From Undibacterium_A arcticum (GTDB taxonomy: Bacteria > Pseudomonadota > Gammaproteobacteria > Burkholderiales > Burkholderiaceae_D): DNA of 64,000 bases. Below the pieces are notes generated by a model that was not told where the DNA came from, did not search any database, and was given only the letters and a program-made list of their open reading frames with translations. The position numbers were made by a program, and so were the translations under genes. Location of the stretch: the NCBI RefSeq assembly GCF_042660705.1, contig NZ_JBHSUQ010000001.1. The stretch is one strand, 5' to 3'. Shown here piece by piece: positions 8,450 to 17,286 of this stretch (its first letter is position 1; every line of letters starts with the position of its first letter).

Positions 8450-11400
8450 ATGATGACGCAACCCCTCAAGCGATCCGGCATCGCGCGCGCATTGCGCTGG
8501 CTCGGCATTTTCGTCGGCGCCATCTTAGTGCTCGCCCTGATCAGCTGGCTTGCCCTGCCATCGCTGGTGAAACGGCTCGCAACCGAACAGGTGCAAGCCC
8601 AGATCGGCCGCAAGCTCGCGATCGGCGACCTGCAGTTCGCCCCCGCCACGCTGACGCTGACCGCATCCGATGTCACGCTGTACGAGCCGGACCAGCGCAC
8701 GCCGGCGTTCGCGACCAAGACCCTGATCATCAATGCGTCCGCCGCATCGCTATGGCACCGTGCGTTGGTGCTGGACGAGGCCAAACTGGTTGCGCCACAG
8801 ATCCATCTGGTGCGCACCAGCGCCGACGGTGTCGGACGTTACAACTTTTCGGACATCATCGACCGCATCCAGGCAATGCCCAAGAGCAAACAGTCGGCGC
8901 TGTTCGCGCTGGCCAACCTGCAAGTCGAGAATGGCAGCGTATTGTTTGACGATCAGGTATTGCACAAGCAGGTCAAGCTCGACGCGCTGACGATCGGCCT
9001 GCCCTTCCTGTCCAACCTGCCGTCGGATATCGACAGCTTCGTCACGCCGCGATTGTCGGCCACGGTCAACGGCACGCCGATCGCGCTGAAGGGCCGCAGC
9101 AAGCCGTTTGCCGGATCACAGGAAACCACGCTGGCGATCGATTTTGACAAGCTCGACCTGGCCAGTTATGTCGATTTTTCGCCGATTGCGCTGCCGGTCG
9201 GCATCAAGAGCGCGAAGCTGAGCAGTAATCTGGACCTGGCCTTCATCCGCGCCAAGAACCAGCCGGAGGTGGTGCTGTCGGGCGACGCCAGCCTGAGCGA
9301 TCTCGTCCTCACGGACAAGGCTGCCGCACCGCTGATCAGCGCCCGCGTCATCAGCACCAAAATCGGCAAACTCAATCTGCTGACCGGCAACGCAGTGATC
9401 GATCAAATCAGGTTCGATACGCCGGAAGTCTGGACTGCGCTGGATGCCAAGGGCGAACTGAACTGGGCGCGCCTTGCGGGGCCGCAACAGGCACCGCCCG
9501 CTGGCGCCAAGAACGCGGTGACCGCACCACCGCCGGCAACCGCAAAGGCGAACGACAGCAAATCCAGCCAAACGCTGCGCGAGTTGATCATTGCCAACGG
9601 CACACTGCACTGGAGCGACGACGCCAACGCAAAGCCGCGTCAGACCCTCCAATTTAACAAGCTGGCGCTGAACGCCAAACAATTGTCCACTGCGCCGAAC
9701 GCGGGCCCGGCCAATGTCACGCTGTCGGCCAGCGGCAGTGGCGCCGAGGCGCTGCATTTCGCGGGCCAGATCACGCCGTCCAAATCCGCGATTGCCGGTC
9801 AGATCACGCTGGCGGCGCTACCGCTGGGCCAGTATCAGCCCTACGTCAACCGCGCCCTGACGGCCAATATCGCCGGTAATGTATCTTTAAAGACGCTGAT
9901 CGTGGCCGATGCCGGTCGATTCACGCTGAAGCAACTCGGCGTCGAGATCGACCAGCTTCAGCTCACCCCGGACAAGGCCAGCGGCGCCGGCAGTATTGCG
10001 GCCAGCAAGATCGCACTCGACAACGCCAGCATCGATAGCGAAGCCCGTGAAATCAGCGCCGACAACCTGCAACTGACAGGCCTGCGCGGCGATATCAGGC
10101 GCAATGCACAGGGCAAACTGAACCTGATGCAGATGCTGGTGCAGGACGCTGCCCCCGCCAAGACTGCCAAGGCCGTCACGGCCACGCATAAGCAGGGCAC
10201 GCCCGATTGGCAGGTCGATCTGAAGAACGCGTCATTGACCGATGCCGGGCTGCTGCTGGAAGACCAGAGCGTGACTCCGGGCGCGAAGCTGCACGCCGAC
10301 GCGATCAAACTGACGCTGGGCCCGATTTCGACCCGCATGAAGGACCCGGTAAAACTCGATCTGCAGGCCAGACTAAATCAGTCCGGCAATCTGTCGGTCA
10401 ACGGCAGCCTGATGCCGTTGACCAAAGCGGCGGAACTGACGCTCGACGGCCGCAATCTGCCGGTAGTGCCGTTTCAACCCTATTTCAGCGACTATGTGCG
10501 CGTCAGCCTGACCAAGGGCCAGATCAATGCAAAAGGAAAACTGTCGATCCTGCCGGTCAAGGCCGGACAACCGTTTGCGTTCAACTACAACGGCGTGGCC
10601 AACCTGAGCAATTTCAGGATCATCGACAAGACCACGGCCAACGAATTCATGAACTGGAAATCGCTGTACTTCACCGGCATCAACGCCAAGGTCGGCGGCA
10701 AACAGCCTGACATTAGTCTGGGCAAGATCGCACTGACCGATTTACGCACGCGTCATCGTATCGCCGGAGGGCAAACTCAACCTACAGAACATCATTGCCG
10801 GCAAGGAACCGCCGGCCGGTGGACCGGTGGTAACGGTGGTACCGGATCAGGCCAGCGCCCCCGCTGAAAAATCGACAGCGACCGTACTACCCGGTGGCGT
10901 AAGCGCCAAAAACATCGCTCCACCAACGCCGTCCGGCAAAGAGGCGCTGATCCGCATCGGGCAAACCACGCTGCAAGGCGGCAACATCAACTTCACCGAC
11001 AATTTCGTCAAACCCAATTACAGTGCCAACCTGACCAACATGGGCGGCAGCATCGGCGCGCTGTCCTCGCGCAATCCACAGCCCGCCGCGATCGACCTGC
11101 GCGGCCGCATCGACAGCGATGCGCCGGTGCAAATCAGTGGCTCGCTCAATCCACTATTCAAACCGCTGTTTCTCGATGTCAAGGCGAGCGCAAAGAACAT
11201 CGAACTGACCCGTTTGACACCGTACGCGGCAAAGTACGCCGGCTATGCGATCGACAAGGGCAAGCTGTCGATGAACGTCGCCTACCACATCGAAAACGAC
11301 ACGCTGACCGCGCAGAACCACCTCAATCTCGATCAACTGACGTTCGGTGAAAAGATGGACAGCCCGGACGCCACCAAACTGCCGGTACATCTGGCGGTCG

Positions 11401-12133
11401 CGCTGCTGAAGAACGGCCGCGGCGAAATTGACATCAATCTGCCGGTATCGGGTACGCTGTCGGACCCGCAGTTTTCGATCGGCGGCATCGTGTTCCGGCT
11501 GTTCATGAACCTGATCGCGAAAGCCGTGACCTCGCCGTTCGCGCTGCTCAGCTCGGCCTTCGGTGGCGGCGAAGAACTGGCGTATGCCGAATTCACGCCC
11601 GGCTTGGCGACGCTGACGCCGGCCACCCAAACCAGGCTCGACACTCTCACCAAGGCGCTGAAAGATCGGCCGGCGCTAAGACTCGATATCACCGGTTGGG
11701 TCGACCCGCAAGCCGATCTGGAAGGTATCCGCGAGGCGATCCTGTCCCGCAAGATCAGGGCCATGAAACGCAAGGATGCCAGCAATCAGAATGACGACGC
11801 CGAGAGCGATGATCTCAACGTGCCCGAGGCCGACAAGGCGCACTATCTGGAGCGCATCTACAAGGACGAAAGTTCGCCAAACCGCGCAACCTCATCGGCT
11901 TCGCGAAATCCTTGCCACCGAACGAAATGGAAAAATTGATCCTCACCAACATGAAGGTCACGCCGGAACAAATGCGCGCCCTGGCGAACCAGCGCGCCGC
12001 CAATGTGCGCGATTACCTGGAACAGAAAGGTGAAATCGCGCCGGAACGCCTGTTCCTGATCGCGCCCAAACTGACGGCCGAGGAGATCAAGGACAAGGGC
12101 AGTGCCAGCCGGGTCAATTTCGCATTGAAATGA
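8450..12133 (+). CDS. DUF748 (AsmA-like) envelope protein, two frameshifts
   Basis: A very large (~1,225 residue) protein with one N-terminal membrane anchor (FVGAILVLALISWLALP). Repetitive beta-rich AsmA/DUF748 repeats follow, and the C-terminal part has an OmpA-like look (AEFTPGLATLTPATQTRLDTL). Homologous envelope proteins are proposed to bridge the periplasm for lipid transport; that role is an inference. The frame breaks at the TTT of 10741-10743, between KIALTD and VIVSPEGKLNLQNIIAG. It breaks again at AAA 11869-11871, before PPNEMEKLILTNMKVTPEQ. Both sides are clearly the same gene, so these are probably indel errors. Confidence 0.85.
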
Positions 12134-12167
12134 CCCGCGTGGCGCCAGTCATGACGGCCCGCCACGC

Positions 12168-12195
12168 GTCATTCCCGCGAGGGCGGGAATCCCGG
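12168..12195. repeat. Palindromic repeat (REP-like, 'gtcattccc' family)
   Basis: An imperfect hairpin of attcccgc/gcgggaat type in the spacer before ssrA. It is related in form to the gtc(g/a)tcccag hairpins at 31.4-31.8, 33.1 and 46.1 kb. Confidence 0.65.
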
Positions 12196-12284
12196 TATTT
12201 TGCGCTGGCGGAGCGCCAATTAACGTGGGTGTCAGGGTTTTTCGTCGTGGTTGAAGCGAACCCGCTCACCGCACCAGATTGGGC

Positions 12285-12290
12285 TATAAT
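12285..12290 (+). promoter_or_regulatory. -10 box of the ssrA promoter
   Basis: A perfect TATAAT lies about 14 bases upstream of the 5' end of mature tmRNA. No convincing -35 box is seen at 17 bp spacing. Confidence 0.6.
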
Positions 12291-12304
12291 GAAATTCTGT
12301 TTTG

Positions 12305-12664
12305 GGGACGACCTGGTTTCGACAGGGGTTGCAAAGCAGCGCAGGGCATACCGAGGCCTGGTTACCTCGTAAATACACCCAGAAATTTATAACTGCAAAC
12401 GATAACTCGTACGCATTAGCAGCTTAATTGCTTGCTAACTCTACACCGTCTCTTCCCTAGGGCGGGCTGGCAACAGCAGTAGAGTCATTCATAGGGAATC
12501 GTCTCGAGTCGGGTCACTTGGCTTGGGATTAAACAATAGGTGACTCGCTTGATCGCAGCGTGCGCGTCCGCGTCGTTCAGGTTAAATTAATTGGCAGCGC
12601 TAAGTATGTAGAACTGTCTGTAGAGTGCTTCTGGACGCGGGTTCGATTCCCGCCGTCTCCACCA
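12305..12664 (+). ncRNA. ssrA: Transfer-messenger RNA (tmRNA)
   Basis: About 360 nt. The 5' end (ggggacgacctggtttcgac) pairs with the 3' acceptor end, and the T-arm (ggttcgattcc) and CCA are present at the 3' end. The tag reading frame starts at gca and encodes ANDNSYALAA followed by taa, a normal proteolysis tag. It rescues stalled ribosomes together with SmpB. The 3' end is a common island integration site, and here the DNA immediately downstream is accessory. Confidence 0.97.
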
Positions 12665-12672
12665 TAAACCTT

Positions 12673-12704
12673 ATAACCCGTTGATGTTTAACGGGTTATT
12701 TCAT
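12673..12704 (+). terminator. Terminator directly after ssrA
   Basis: Stem ataacccgtt/aacgggttat with a gatgttt loop, followed by a weak T-rich stretch (tttcatttt), nine bases after the CCA. Confidence 0.75.
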
Positions 12705-12854
12705 TTTCAGGACTAGTTTTTTAGGTGGTTCGCACTTTTGGATGTAATTAAGTGTGTTTTTGGGTGTTGCCGGTATTCAGCGAGTGGCGAATACGCCCAA
12801 TTGTTTGGCGAATATTTATCAAAACGGATGAGATAAGTGCTTATTTTGACGCTG

Positions 12855-12887
12855 TTTGCGGAGAATGCACATTCTATTCTCCGCAAA
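12855..12887. promoter_or_regulatory. 33-bp perfect-arm palindrome, candidate operator 1 of the Fic gene
   Basis: Arms tttgcggagaat and attctccgcaaa (12 bp each, perfect) around a 9-base spacer. It shares the half-site TGCGGAGA with the second palindrome, and the centres are 54 bp apart. It lies 51 bases upstream of the Fic start codon. A regulatory role is inferred. Confidence 0.6.
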
Positions 12888-12908
12888 TATAAAGTCGAAT
12901 AACTTGAC

Positions 12909-12941
12909 CATGCGGAGATTAATATTCATAATCTCCGCATG
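12909..12941. promoter_or_regulatory. 33-bp palindrome overlapping the Fic start codon, candidate operator 2
   Basis: Arms catgcggagatta and taatctccgcatg (13 bp each, perfect) around 7 bases. It is the same overall length as the first palindrome. The ATG of the Fic gene (12939) is part of the right arm, so any protein bound here would block initiation. Confidence 0.6.
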
Positions 12942-14055
12942 AAAAGCGGAAATAAAATTTATGTGTGGCAGCGCTCTGACTGGCCCCACTGGCGCTTTGA
13001 CGCTTCCACGTTGGCCACGCCACTGGCTGACGTACACCGTGCACAAGGCAGATTGCTGGGCCGCATGGAAAGCTTGGGCTATGCGCTACGAGATCAAGCC
13101 ACGCTGCAGGTGCTAACCGAAGATGTACTCAAGACCAGTGAAATTGAGGGCGAACGGCTCAGCCCCGATGCCGTCCGCTCTTCTATTGCGCGTCGTCTGG
13201 GCGTCGACATTGGCGCGTTAGCGCCGGCCGACCGTCATGTGGATGGTGTAGTCGAGATGGTGCTTGATGCAACTACTCAGTTTGCAAAACCACTGACACA
13301 AGAACGGTTATTTGGGTGGCATGCCGCACTATTCCCGACCGGCTACAGCCGTCTCTCTCCGATTCGCACGGGTAGCTGGCGTGATGATGCCGCAGGACCG
13401 ATGCAGGTGGTCTCTGGCCCGATCGGTCGGCAGAAAGTCCATTACGAGGCTCCGCCGGCCCATTTACTTAGTACAGAAATGTTAAATTTCTTGCTATGGT
13501 TCAACGTATTACAAGACACCGACCCCGTTCTCAAAGCAGGCCTTGCGCACCTATGGTTTGTGACCATTCATCCATTTGATGATGGCAATGGCCGGATTGC
13601 GCGAGCCGTGGGCGACATGGCTTTGGCGCGATCCGAACAATCGCCGCAGCGTTTACAGTTTATCAGCGCAGATCCAGCGTGAGCGCAAGGACTACTACGA
13701 CCTTCTCGAGCGCACACAAAAAGGCACGCTGGACGTGACCGATTGGCTGAGCTGGTTTCTAAGTTGTTTGCAACGGGCAATCGACGGGGCAGAAGTCACG
13801 CTGTCCGCCGTGATGGTTAAGGCAGATTTTTGGAGGCGCTGGGCAGGCACCCCCCTTAATGCCCGACAGCTCAAACTAATCAATCGATTACTCGATGGCT
13901 TCGACGGCAAGCTAACCAGCAGCAAATGGGCGGCCATCGCCAAGTGCTCGCCAGACACGGCACTGCGCGATGCCAACGATCTGATCGCACGTGGCTTGAT
14001 GCGCAAATCTGAATCCGGCGGCCGCAGTACGCACTATGAATTGGCCACGGAATGA
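12939..14055 (+). CDS. Fic family protein with N-terminal DUF4172 and C-terminal winged helix, one frameshift
   Basis: About 372 residues if read across the break. The N-terminal DUF4172-like region (YVWQRSDWPHWRFD) carries a class II Fic autoinhibitory motif, TSEIEG (T/S-x3-E-G/N). The catalytic Fic motif HPFDDGNGRIAR is complete, with the His needed for AMP transfer. The C-terminus (KWAAIAKCSPDTALRDANDL) looks like a winged helix, as in Fic proteins that bind DNA. The frame breaks at TTT 13652-13654, between SEQSPQR and YSLSAQIQRERKDY (one extra or two missing bases). It probably AMPylates a target protein; the target is unknown. First gene of the ssrA-adjacent island. Confidence 0.85.
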
Positions 14056-14074
14056 AATTGCACGAGTCAGTTGA

Positions 14075-14263
14075 GCGACGTCGATCCCGTTTTTCGCACG
14101 AATCCCCGGCACCCCGCGCACAAAATGGCCCGATGTCGCGCGTAACTATCGCTGGGCGATGATGGCCGACGGCTTGATTGCACCTGCCGGCAAGGGGCGC
14201 GAAACCAGGTGGGTCAGCATCATCAATCAACAGAAATTACAGGAATCCGGATGCCCACACTGA
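14075..14263 (+). pseudogene. Unidentified C-terminal gene fragment
   Basis: An open frame without a plausible start that encodes a protein-like tail (KWPDVARNYRWAMMADGLI, then ETRWVSIINQQKL) and stops at 14263, inside the start of the next fragment. It looks like the 3' remnant of a deleted gene. I do not recognise the family. Confidence 0.4.
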
Positions 14264-14547
14264 ATTGGATCGGCAAAGAAGTCGTCGTCAAACACCACAA
14301 TCAAGTGCCGTTCCACCTGCTGGAGCCACTGCCGGAACTGTCCTGCGGCGCTGCCGATCTGCAACGGGAGACGCTGGATTTCATCGCGTATCTCGAACAG
14401 CGCTACCGCATTGCACCGACCACACCCAGCCGGCTGAAAACCGAAGCATTTATCGCGCGCTTTGCCGGCTGCGTCGGCGATGATTTTCCGGGTGATATTG
14501 ACGATGTCGACTTGGCAAGCGATACGCTGTGGGAGCCGCTCGAATGA
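14251..14547 (+). pseudogene. Chimeric remnant: N-terminus of a type III methyltransferase joined to an antitoxin-like tail
   Basis: 98 codons from an ATG with a good ribosome site (agga). The first ~33 residues (MPTLNWIGKEVVVKHH, then VPFHLL) resemble the conserved N-terminus of Mod subunits of type III restriction systems. The methylase motifs DPPY and FxGxG never appear. From about AADLQRETLDFIAYLEQRY onward the sequence resembles DUF2281/VapB-type antitoxins instead. This looks like a deletion junction that fused two genes. Non-functional as a methylase; antitoxin activity is doubtful. Confidence 0.55.
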
Positions 14548-14618
14548 AAGGCTTTCCACTGGTCACCCGCAATGTGTCGGAGTTCACTCGCGTTCTGGGC
14601 CTGACGGTCGAACACTGA
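14544..14618 (+). pseudogene. C-terminal scrap of a PIN-domain (VapC-like) toxin
   Basis: 24 codons overlapping the previous stop. The stretch LVTRNVSEF followed by GLTV resembles the C-terminal strand of PIN-domain toxins (typically LVTRNxxDF, then GxxVxNP). The catalytic acidic residues are absent. It supports the view that 14.1-14.6 kb is toxin-antitoxin and restriction debris. Confidence 0.5.
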
Positions 14619-14640
14619 CAGGATGCCACATGATGCTTCA

Positions 14641-16095
14641 ATGACTCTCGACTACGCCACCCTCGCCCTGCTGCGCCAAAGCCATCCCGCCTGGCGGCTG
14701 TTGCGCTCGGATCACGCGCCGCTGGTGGCGAGTTTTTTGCAGCGCGTGTTCATCGCGCCCAACGTGCGGTTGATGGCGCAGGCGGATTTGGCTGAGGCGC
14801 TTGAGGATGAACTGTTCGCCCTGCGCGAGCGGCTCGGCGCGGAGGCATTCCCGAAGCCGGCGCTCGACTACCTCAACGACTGGACTGGCGCCGACAAGGG
14901 CTGGCTGCGCAAGTTCTACTTACAGGGTTCGGACGAGCCGCATTTCGATCTGACCCCGGCCACCGAGAAGGCGATTGCGTGGCTGGAAACGCTCACCGCG
15001 CGCAGTTTCGTGGGTACCGAGTCACGCTTGCTCACGCTGTTCGAGCTGCTCAAGCAGATGAGTGAGGGCAGCGAAACCGACCCGCAGGCGCGCATGACGG
15101 AATTGCACAAGCGGCGTGACGAGATCGACCTTGAGATTGCCCGGGTGGTCGCCGGCGACATTGCGCTGATGGACGACACCTCCCTGAAAGATCGCTTCCA
15201 GCAGTTCATGGCGCTGGCGCGCGAGCTGCTCACCGATTTTCGGGAGGTGGAGCACAACTTTCGCGGGCTGGATCGGCGCGTGCGCGAACGCATCGCACTG
15301 TGGGAGGGCGCAAAAGGTGCGCTGCTGGAAGAGATCATGGGCGAGCGCGATGCGATTGCCGACTCCGACCAGGGCCGCAGTTTTCGCGCGTTCTGGGATT
15401 TTCTGATGTCCAGCAGCCGGCAGGAGGAACTTTCGGCGCTGCTCGAGCGCGTGTTGACCCTGCCTCCAGTGGCCGAACTCAAGCCCGACGCCCGCACCCG
15501 TCGCGTGCACTACGACTGGCTGGAGGCCGGCGAACACACCCAGCGCACGGTGGCGCAACTGTCGCAGCAGTTGCGACGCTTTCTGGACGACCAGGCCTGG
15601 CTGGAGAACCGTCGCATCATGGACATCCTGCATGGCATCGAAGCCAAGGTACTGGCACTGCGGGAGTCACCGCCATCGGGGGCGGTGATGGCCATTGCCG
15701 ACACCGCCGCCGACATCGAGTTGCCGATGGAACGACCACTCTACACCCCAACCATCAAACCGTTGATCGCCGATATCGAACTGGAGTCGGGCGACGCAGA
15801 GGTGGATGCAGCGGCGTTGTACATGCAGGTGGTGATCGACAAGGCGCAGTTGATCCGGCATATCCGCCACGCCTTGCAGGATCGTTCGCAAGTCACCCTG
15901 CGTGAGCTGTGCGAGATGCAGCCGCTGCAGCACGGCTTGGCAGAGCTGGTGGCGTACCTGCAGCTCGCGGGCGATACCTTCAAGACCGTGGTGGATGAGG
16001 AAGCGACCGAGACCATCGTCTGGAGACGCGAAGGGCCGAATGGTCAGGAATATGCGAAGCAGGCGCGTTTGCCGCGTGTAATCTTTGTCAGATAA
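14641..16095 (+). CDS. jetA: Wadjet type I subunit JetA (DUF3375, MukF/kleisin-like)
   Basis: 484 residues from the ATG at 14641; an in-frame ATG at 14623 is an alternative, and neither has a strong ribosome site. The N-terminus (LDYATLALLRQSHPAWRLL) and the overall layout match DUF3375 proteins, the JetA component of type I Wadjet. JetA is a kleisin-like bridge of the SMC complex with winged-helix ends. It is followed by jetB, jetC and jetD in the canonical order, which fixes the assignment. Its TAA stop is the first base triplet of the inverted-repeat element at 16093. No frame break is seen. Confidence 0.9.
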   Translation: MTLDYATLALLRQSHPAWRLLRSDHAPLVASFLQRVFIAPNVRLMAQADLAEALEDELFALRERLGAEAFPKPALDYLNDWTGADKGWLRKFYLQGSDEPHFDLTPATEKAIAWLETLTARSFVGTESRLLTLFELLKQMSEGSETDPQARMTELHKRRDEIDLEIARVVAGDIALMDDTSLKDRFQQFMALARELLTDFREVEHNFRGLDRRVRERIALWEGAKGALLEEIMGERDAIADSDQGRSFRAFWDFLMSSSRQEELSALLERVLTLPPVAELKPDARTRRVHYDWLEAGEHTQRTVAQLSQQLRRFLDDQAWLENRRIMDILHGIEAKVLALRESPPSGAVMAIADTAADIELPMERPLYTPTIKPLIADIELESGDAEVDAAALYMQVVIDKAQLIRHIRHALQDRSQVTLRELCEMQPLQHGLAELVAYLQLAGDTFKTVVDEEATETIVWRREGPNGQEYAKQARLPRVIFVR

Positions 16096-16602
16096 CTGAT
16101 GTTATGCACGTCCACAATGAGGAAGGGCATGGTCCACGAAACACTAAAGGCACGAAAAAAAGGTGGTAATGGGTAGCGTAGGAACAGCTGCCCACGTTGA
16201 AATAAGCGTTCGACGTATGCCAAGTATTGATGGGAGTATATTTTAGAGCCGCAATAAATATATGCGGTAAATGCCATGAAAATTGTGATACTCCCTATTT
16301 TTTGCGAAGCTGGCACCTGGTTAGCCTGCAGTGACGGTTTGAATGAATGATGCACAAAAGACCGTTCGCCCTCAGTAGGTCCGTTCGCCCTGAGTAGCGC
16401 AGCGTATCGAAGGGAGCGTATCGAAGGATTGCTTGCGTCCGGAGACCCTTCGATACGCCCTTCGGGCTACTCAGGGCGAACGGTTTACTGCCTACAACTG
16501 GCACGGTGCACCATAGCGGACTGAATAGTTACCGAAGCGGATTGTTCTATGAAGCCTTTCGTGCTTTTCGTGTGTTTCGTGGACAATACGTAACATCAGT
16601 TA
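16093..16602. mobile_element. 510-bp non-autonomous inverted-repeat element between jetA and jetB
   Basis: The left end (taactgatgttatgcacg, then gtccac..., ccacgaaaca, ggcacgaaaa) is answered by the complement of the right end (cgtgtttcgtggacaata, cgtaacatcagtta), giving imperfect terminal inverted repeats of ~55 bp. Inside are a 100-bp inverted repeat (16381-16483) and a 65-bp mini-repeat (16232-16296). No ORF with protein-like character is present. It fills the whole 542-base gap between jetA and jetB, genes that are usually contiguous. The left end supplies the jetA stop codon. Classification as an element is inferred from the termini. Confidence 0.55.
16381..16483. repeat. Long inverted repeat, 'gttcgccctgagtag' family
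   Basis: Left arm ccgttcgccctgagtagc and right arm gctactcagggcgaacgg, continued inward by cgtatcgaaggg/cccttcgatacg. A partial third copy starts at 16371. Similar palindromes are dispersed in many proteobacterial genomes. Confidence 0.8.
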
Positions 16603-16637
16603 GGTCAATGCGGTTCGATAAATGCGGTGAGGTGAGA

Positions 16638-17286
16638 ATGGCAGAACAAGAACTTGAAAGCGCTGTAGCAACGAATGACTTATCGGTGCTGGTCATCGTT
16701 TTGCTCAAAGGCGTGATCTATCAAGAAGCGGATGCCGGTCTTTGGAACGCACTGCTCAAGCTGCAAGCGCGGGTGCGCGACTACGTAACGGTACTGGGCC
16801 TGGAGCTGGTGCTTGACGAGGCCGAGGGCTATGCCTTCTTGCGCTCGCGCCCGGAAAACGAAGATGACGCAGCGCCAAAGCTTCCGCGCCTGGTGACGCG
16901 GCGTCCGTTGTCGTTTCCGGTGAGCTTGCTGCTGGCGCTGCTGCGCAAAAAAACTGGCCGAGTTCGACGCGAGCGGCGGTGACACGCGCCTTGTGCTGTC
17001 CCGCGATGAGATTGTCGAGTTGATTCGGGTGTTTCTGCCCGAAAGCAGCAATGAGGCCAAGTTGATTGACCAGATCGAGACCCATCTCAACAAGATCGTG
17101 GAACTGGGATTCCTGCGCAAGCTTAAACCTGGCGCAGCGAATCAGAATAAGCAGGCGGGGGTGTTCGAAGTGCGCCGCATCCTCAAAGCGTTCGTGGACG
17201 CGCAGTGGCTGGCTGATTTCGATGCGCGGCTGGGGGCGTATCAGGCACATCTCGGCGCGCCTTCGGAAGAGGCTGGCGATGAATAG
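16638..17286 (+). CDS. jetB: Wadjet type I subunit JetB (DUF4194, MukE/KITE-like), one frameshift
   Basis: About 215 residues when read through a break at the seven-A run 16947-16953 (six A's expected, restoring LRKKLAEFDASGGDTRLVLS). The start is ATG 16638 with the ribosome site gaggtgag. The N-terminal half (DLSVLVIVLLKGVIYQE) and C-terminal half (DEIVELIRVFLPESSNEAKL) are typical of DUF4194, the KITE subunit that binds the JetA kleisin. The stop overlaps the jetC start by eight bases, so translation is coupled. The extra A is most likely a homopolymer error; if real it would inactivate the system. Confidence 0.85.

Noticed and set aside
12130..12372. An 80-codon ORF running into ssrA
   Set aside because: Overlaps a REP hairpin and the tmRNA 5' end; no coding character.
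14251..14547. A functional type III DNA methyltransferase
   Set aside because: Only the N-terminal ~33 residues match; the catalytic and SAM motifs are absent.
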